The notes under the pieces: generated by a model
Told to the model about the DNA's origin: nothing
The model's input: only the letters and a program-made list of their open reading frames with translations
Database searches by the model: none
Position numbers and translations under genes: made by a program
Shown: positions 61,419 to 64,000 of the stretch, piece by piece
How the letters are laid out: each line of letters starts with the position of its first letter
How positions within the stretch are numbered: the stretch's first letter is position 1
Assembly (NCBI RefSeq): GCF_021403115.1
Contig: NZ_JAJSSH010000003.1
Coordinates: 1 to 64,000, forward strand
Reading direction: 5' to 3'
Origin: Sphingobium sufflavum
Lineage (GTDB): Bacteria; Pseudomonadota; Alphaproteobacteria; Sphingomonadales; Sphingomonadaceae
Length of the DNA: 64,000 nt

Positions 61419-62218
61419 CAATTCGTACCATTCTCGTCGATGACGAGAGTTTGGCGATCCAGGGTCTCCAGCTCAGGCTGGAGCCGTTTGACGATGTTGA
61501 AATAATCGATACCTGCACCAATGGTCGCGAGGCGATCCGGTCCATCAAGACCCACAAGCCCGACCTTGTCTTCCTCGATATTCAGATGCCCGGTTTCGAC
61601 GGATTTTCCGTCGTGCAGGGGATGATGGACGTGGAGCCGCCGCTGTTCGTCTTCGTCACCGCCTATCATGACCATGCGCTGCGCGCGTTCGAGGCGCAGG
61701 CGGTGGACTATCTGGTCAAGCCGGTGGAGCCGCAGCGACTGGCCGATGCGCTGGAGCGGGTGCGCCAGCGCCTGTCCGAAAAGCGCAACGGCGCGGAAGT
61801 GGAGCGGCTGCGCGAGGTGCTGGCCGAGGTCGCGCCCGACGCGATGGACGATTTCGTGCCGGACGACAATGCGCCGGCCGCCTCCAACCGTTATGAGAAG
61901 CTCATCAACATCAAGGATCGCGGCCAGATTTTCCGCGTCGATGTGGACAGCATCGAGCGGATCGACGCGGCGGGCGACTATATGTGCATCTACACCGCCG
62001 ACAACAGCCTGATCCTGCGCGAGACGATGAAGGATCTGGAGAAGCGGCTGGACCCGCGCAATTTCCAGCGGGTGCATCGCTCCACCATCGTCAACCTGAG
62101 CCAGGTGAAGCAGGTCAAGCCGCACACCAATGGCGAGTGTTTCCTGGTGCTGGAATCGGGCACGCAGGTGAAGGTCAGCCGGTCCTATCGCGATGTGGTG
62201 GCGCGCTTCGTGCATTGA
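61415..62218 (+). CDS. LytTR-family response regulator
   Basis: A 267-residue regulator. The receiver has Asp55 as phosphoacceptor (LVFLDIQMPGFDG) and the Lys of LVKPVEP. A linker at 115-150 is followed by a LytTR DNA-binding domain (about 160-265), with RVDVDSIERIDAAGDYMCIYT and RVHRSTIVNLSQV. It is translationally coupled to the LytS-type kinase. Target genes are unknown. A strong terminator follows. Confidence 0.93.
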   Translation: MTIRTILVDDESLAIQGLQLRLEPFDDVEIIDTCTNGREAIRSIKTHKPDLVFLDIQMPGFDGFSVVQGMMDVEPPLFVFVTAYHDHALRAFEAQAVDYLVKPVEPQRLADALERVRQRLSEKRNGAEVERLREVLAEVAPDAMDDFVPDDNAPAASNRYEKLINIKDRGQIFRVDVDSIERIDAAGDYMCIYTADNSLILRETMKDLEKRLDPRNFQRVHRSTIVNLSQVKQVKPHTNGECFLVLESGTQVKVSRSYRDVVARFVH

Positions 62219-62245
62219 GCGGCGCGCTTTTATTCCCTGATACGG

Positions 62246-62283
62246 AAAGGGGCCGGGATCGTTGCTGATCCCGGCCCCTTTTT
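62246..62283 (+). terminator. Intrinsic terminator of the LytS/LytTR operon
   Basis: GGGGCCGGGATC (62249-62260) pairs perfectly with GATCCCGGCCCC (62267-62278) around a six-base loop, flanked by AAA and a five-T run. It works for both convergent genes. Confidence 0.9.
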
Positions 62284-62299
62284 GTCGTCACTGCCCGGT

Positions 62300-62734
62300 T
62301 CAGCAGCGGCCATCGCCCTTGTCGATCGCACGGCCCGCCAGAGCGCCGACCGCGCCGCCGACGATGGTGCCCGCGGTGCGGTCGCCCCGGCGGCCCACCA
62401 CGCTGTTGCCGAGCAGGCCGCCCGCGATGGCGCCGATGATAGTGCCGGTCGTGCCGTCGTTGCGGCAGCGATAATATTGGCGGCCCCGGTTGTAACTGTT
62501 GCCATTATAATAGGCGCGCGAGCCGTTATAATAACCGGAGTCGCCGCTGCGGTAATAATCGCCGCGCTGATGGCCACGGTTATAGTCACCGCGATAATAA
62601 TCGCCCCGGCCATAATCGCCGCGACCATAATAATCGCCACGTCCATAGTCGCCCCGCGCCATGGCGGGGGCCGCGCCGAACGATCCGATGACCATGGCCG
62701 CGACGGCGGCGGCGCTCACTATCTTTGCCTTCAT
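62300..62734 (-). CDS. Glycine-zipper 2TM protein with RGDY repeats
   Basis: A 144-residue exported protein. A signal peptide (1-25, ending AMARG) leads into about eight RGDY/RGDYY units, then Tyr/Asn-rich sequence, a Cys (RCRNDGTTGT), and two glycine-zipper hairpins GTIIGAIAGGLLGNSV and GTIVGGAVGALAGRAI. The C-terminal 60 residues match the protein at 9432-9752. The Arg-Gly-Asp-Tyr tract resembles RcnB-like extracytoplasmic proteins. The start at 62734 has AGGAGG seven bases upstream. Confidence 0.85.
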   Translation of the reverse strand: MKAKIVSAAAVAAMVIGSFGAAPAMARGDYGRGDYYGRGDYGRGDYYRGDYNRGHQRGDYYRSGDSGYYNGSRAYYNGNSYNRGRQYYRCRNDGTTGTIIGAIAGGLLGNSVVGRRGDRTAGTIVGGAVGALAGRAIDKGDGRC

Positions 62735-62985
62735 CATAAATCCTCCTCGATCCCGCCGATGGCCCCGGTTGGGGGGCGGGCGGCCGATCATGAGGAATGG
62801 TGTGCCATGCCGGGCTTGAGCCGGGCCTGAACATCGCTGACAGCCGCCGTTCAGCAAGCGAGGGAGGGGCAGGACGGGGCGGGTTTCGGGCGGGGTGCGC
62901 GCCGGAATGGCGCGATTTTCCGGCGGATCTGCACAGAATCCGCATTTTCCCCCGGCGCGGATTTTCCTTGTATAGGGGTGGGGCA

Positions 62986-64000
62986 ATGCAGCGTGCCGTC
63001 CTGATCCTCTTCCTCTTCATAGCGTTGATGAACGGGCGTCACCCGGTCCTGCGCAAGCCCCAGAAGCCCGAAACGATGCAGATCGTGGCGACGCCGCTGG
63101 TGCCGGTCGCGCCGATTCCGGCGATTCCCGGCGGGCTGCGCTATCTGGGCGGCTGGTCGCTGGTCGCGAATCATGCGAGCTTCGGCGGCCTCTCCGCCAT
63201 GCGGATGGACGCGGACGGCACCATCATCGCGCAGAGCGATGCGGGGGAGGTCTTCACCTTCCGCCCCGGTCCCGACCCGTCCACCACCCCCTTTCGCGCG
63301 CATATGCGGCTGCTGCCGGTCCTGCCGGAGGAGAAGGAGGCGCCGCGCCATTATTGGGACACCGAATCGCTGGCCTGGGATCCGGCCAGCGGGCGCTATT
63401 GGGCGGGCTTCGAGGGGCGCAACCGCATCTGCCGCTACGCCGCCGGGTTCAGCCGGGTCGAACGATGCGCCCGGCCCCCCGCGATCCGCGAATGGCCGGG
63501 CAAGACAGGGATGGAATCGCTGGCCCGGCTGCCCGACCGGCGCTTCGTCGCGGTGGCGGAGGATGCGCCGGGACCGGGCGGCGTGGGCGACGACATGCTG
63601 TTGTTCGCGGGCGACCCGGTCGACGATGCGACCCCACCGCCGCTGCGTATCGGCTATCGCCGGCCACAGGGCTATCGCCCCACCGACGTGCTGGCCATCG
63701 GCGGCGAGCGGCTGCTGATCCTGCATCGCCGCCTGACGCTGGCCGATGGATTCACGGCGGTGGTGACGCTGGTCGACCTGCGCCACCGGCGGCCGGGGCG
63801 GTTGCTGGAGGGGCGCGTCGTCGCGCGCATCGCCGCGCCGGTGCCGCAGGATAATTTCGAGGCGATGGCGATACACTGGGAACGGTGCGGGGACGAGCGC
63901 GGCGGGAGTCTGCGCCCCATTTTGTGGATCGCGTCGGACGATAATCACCTCTTCTTCCAACGCACACTGCTGCTCAAATATGCGATGCCGCCCGGCTGGT
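62986..64000 (+). CDS. Phytase-like esterase, N-terminal part, cut by the window edge
   Basis: The frame from the ATG at 62986 is open to the end of the window (338 codons). It begins with a hydrophobic leader (AVLILFLFIALM) followed by a Pro-rich segment, then a beta-propeller-like chain with GWSLVANHASFGGLSAMRM, HYWDTESLAWDPASGRYWAGFE, GMESLARLPD and DNFEAMAI. This is the 'esterase-like activity of phytase' family, exported six-bladed propellers whose substrates are mostly unknown. The first 20 residues may be a signal anchor. The 3' end is outside the window. Confidence 0.85.
   Translation, partial: MQRAVLILFLFIALMNGRHPVLRKPQKPETMQIVATPLVPVAPIPAIPGGLRYLGGWSLVANHASFGGLSAMRMDADGTIIAQSDAGEVFTFRPGPDPSTTPFRAHMRLLPVLPEEKEAPRHYWDTESLAWDPASGRYWAGFEGRNRICRYAAGFSRVERCARPPAIREWPGKTGMESLARLPDRRFVAVAEDAPGPGGVGDDMLLFAGDPVDDATPPPLRIGYRRPQGYRPTDVLAIGGERLLILHRRLTLADGFTAVVTLVDLRHRRPGRLLEGRVVARIAAPVPQDNFEAMAIHWERCGDERGGSLRPILWIASDDNHLFFQRTLLLKYAMPPGW

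Overview
The window is GC-rich, densely coded alphaproteobacterial chromosome, most likely from a sphingomonad (order Sphingomonadales). The evidence is the gene content: a TrcR/DUF1013 cell-cycle regulator, DUF1192, DUF2093 and DUF2849 proteins, a single bifunctional Rsh, a cobA-DUF2849-cysI-DUF934-cysH operon and LytS/LytTR and GAF-hybrid kinases. Placement below order level is inference.

Layout. 1-1.3 kb: the end of an IS3-type insertion sequence abuts, and appears to truncate, an AT-richer NACHT NTPase gene. 1.8-5.8 kb: miaB, a DUF2141 protein, a fatty-acid hydroxylase and a 2-oxoglutarate oxygenase. 6.1-10.4 kb: a promoter plus S-box-like (SAM) riboswitch ahead of metA, an EVE protein, two small genes with near-identical upstream TTGCA boxes, a glycine-zipper protein and queF. 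10.5-16.2 kb: an orphan membrane protein, a sulfite dehydrogenase pair (sorAB-like), a lipoprotein, argS and a SPOR protein. 16.2-17.3 kb: an AT-richer patch with one orphan secreted protein. 17.3-24.1 kb: an astD-like gene with altered catalytic residues, selO, an alpha/beta hydrolase, a glycosyltransferase, a nitronate-monooxygenase-like flavoprotein and DUF2093. 24.4-30.7 kb: diguanylate cyclase, RhlE-type helicase, a repeat-rich intergenic region, a hybrid kinase and another AT-richer orphan gene.

30.9-33.6 kb holds corC, ybeY and phoH, which usually follow miaB but here lie 29 kb from it. 33.9-37.9 kb is a tight siroheme/sulfite reduction operon. 38.1-48.1 kb carries clpA and a lipase-like gene, DUF1192, a PIG3-type quinone oxidoreductase, GST, an LpxH-like phosphoesterase with a glycosyltransferase, trcR and an acyl-CoA ligase. 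48.2-64 kb has small proteins, a PQQ-type sugar dehydrogenase, a DUF815 ATPase, a Sua5-type synthase, msrA, an argC/NlpC-P60/MarR/M17 peptidase operon, rsh, an HxlR regulator with a LytS/LytTR two-component system, a second glycine-zipper protein and a cut-off phytase-like esterase.

Sulfur metabolism recurs: sulfate-sulfur reduction to sulfide (cysH, cysI), sulfite oxidation (sorAB), and homoserine activation under predicted SAM control (metA). Several conserved clusters look broken (miaB from phoH; argS-SPOR without its usual followers), with AT-richer orphan genes and short dispersed repeats near the breaks. No rRNA, tRNA or CRISPR array was recognised.
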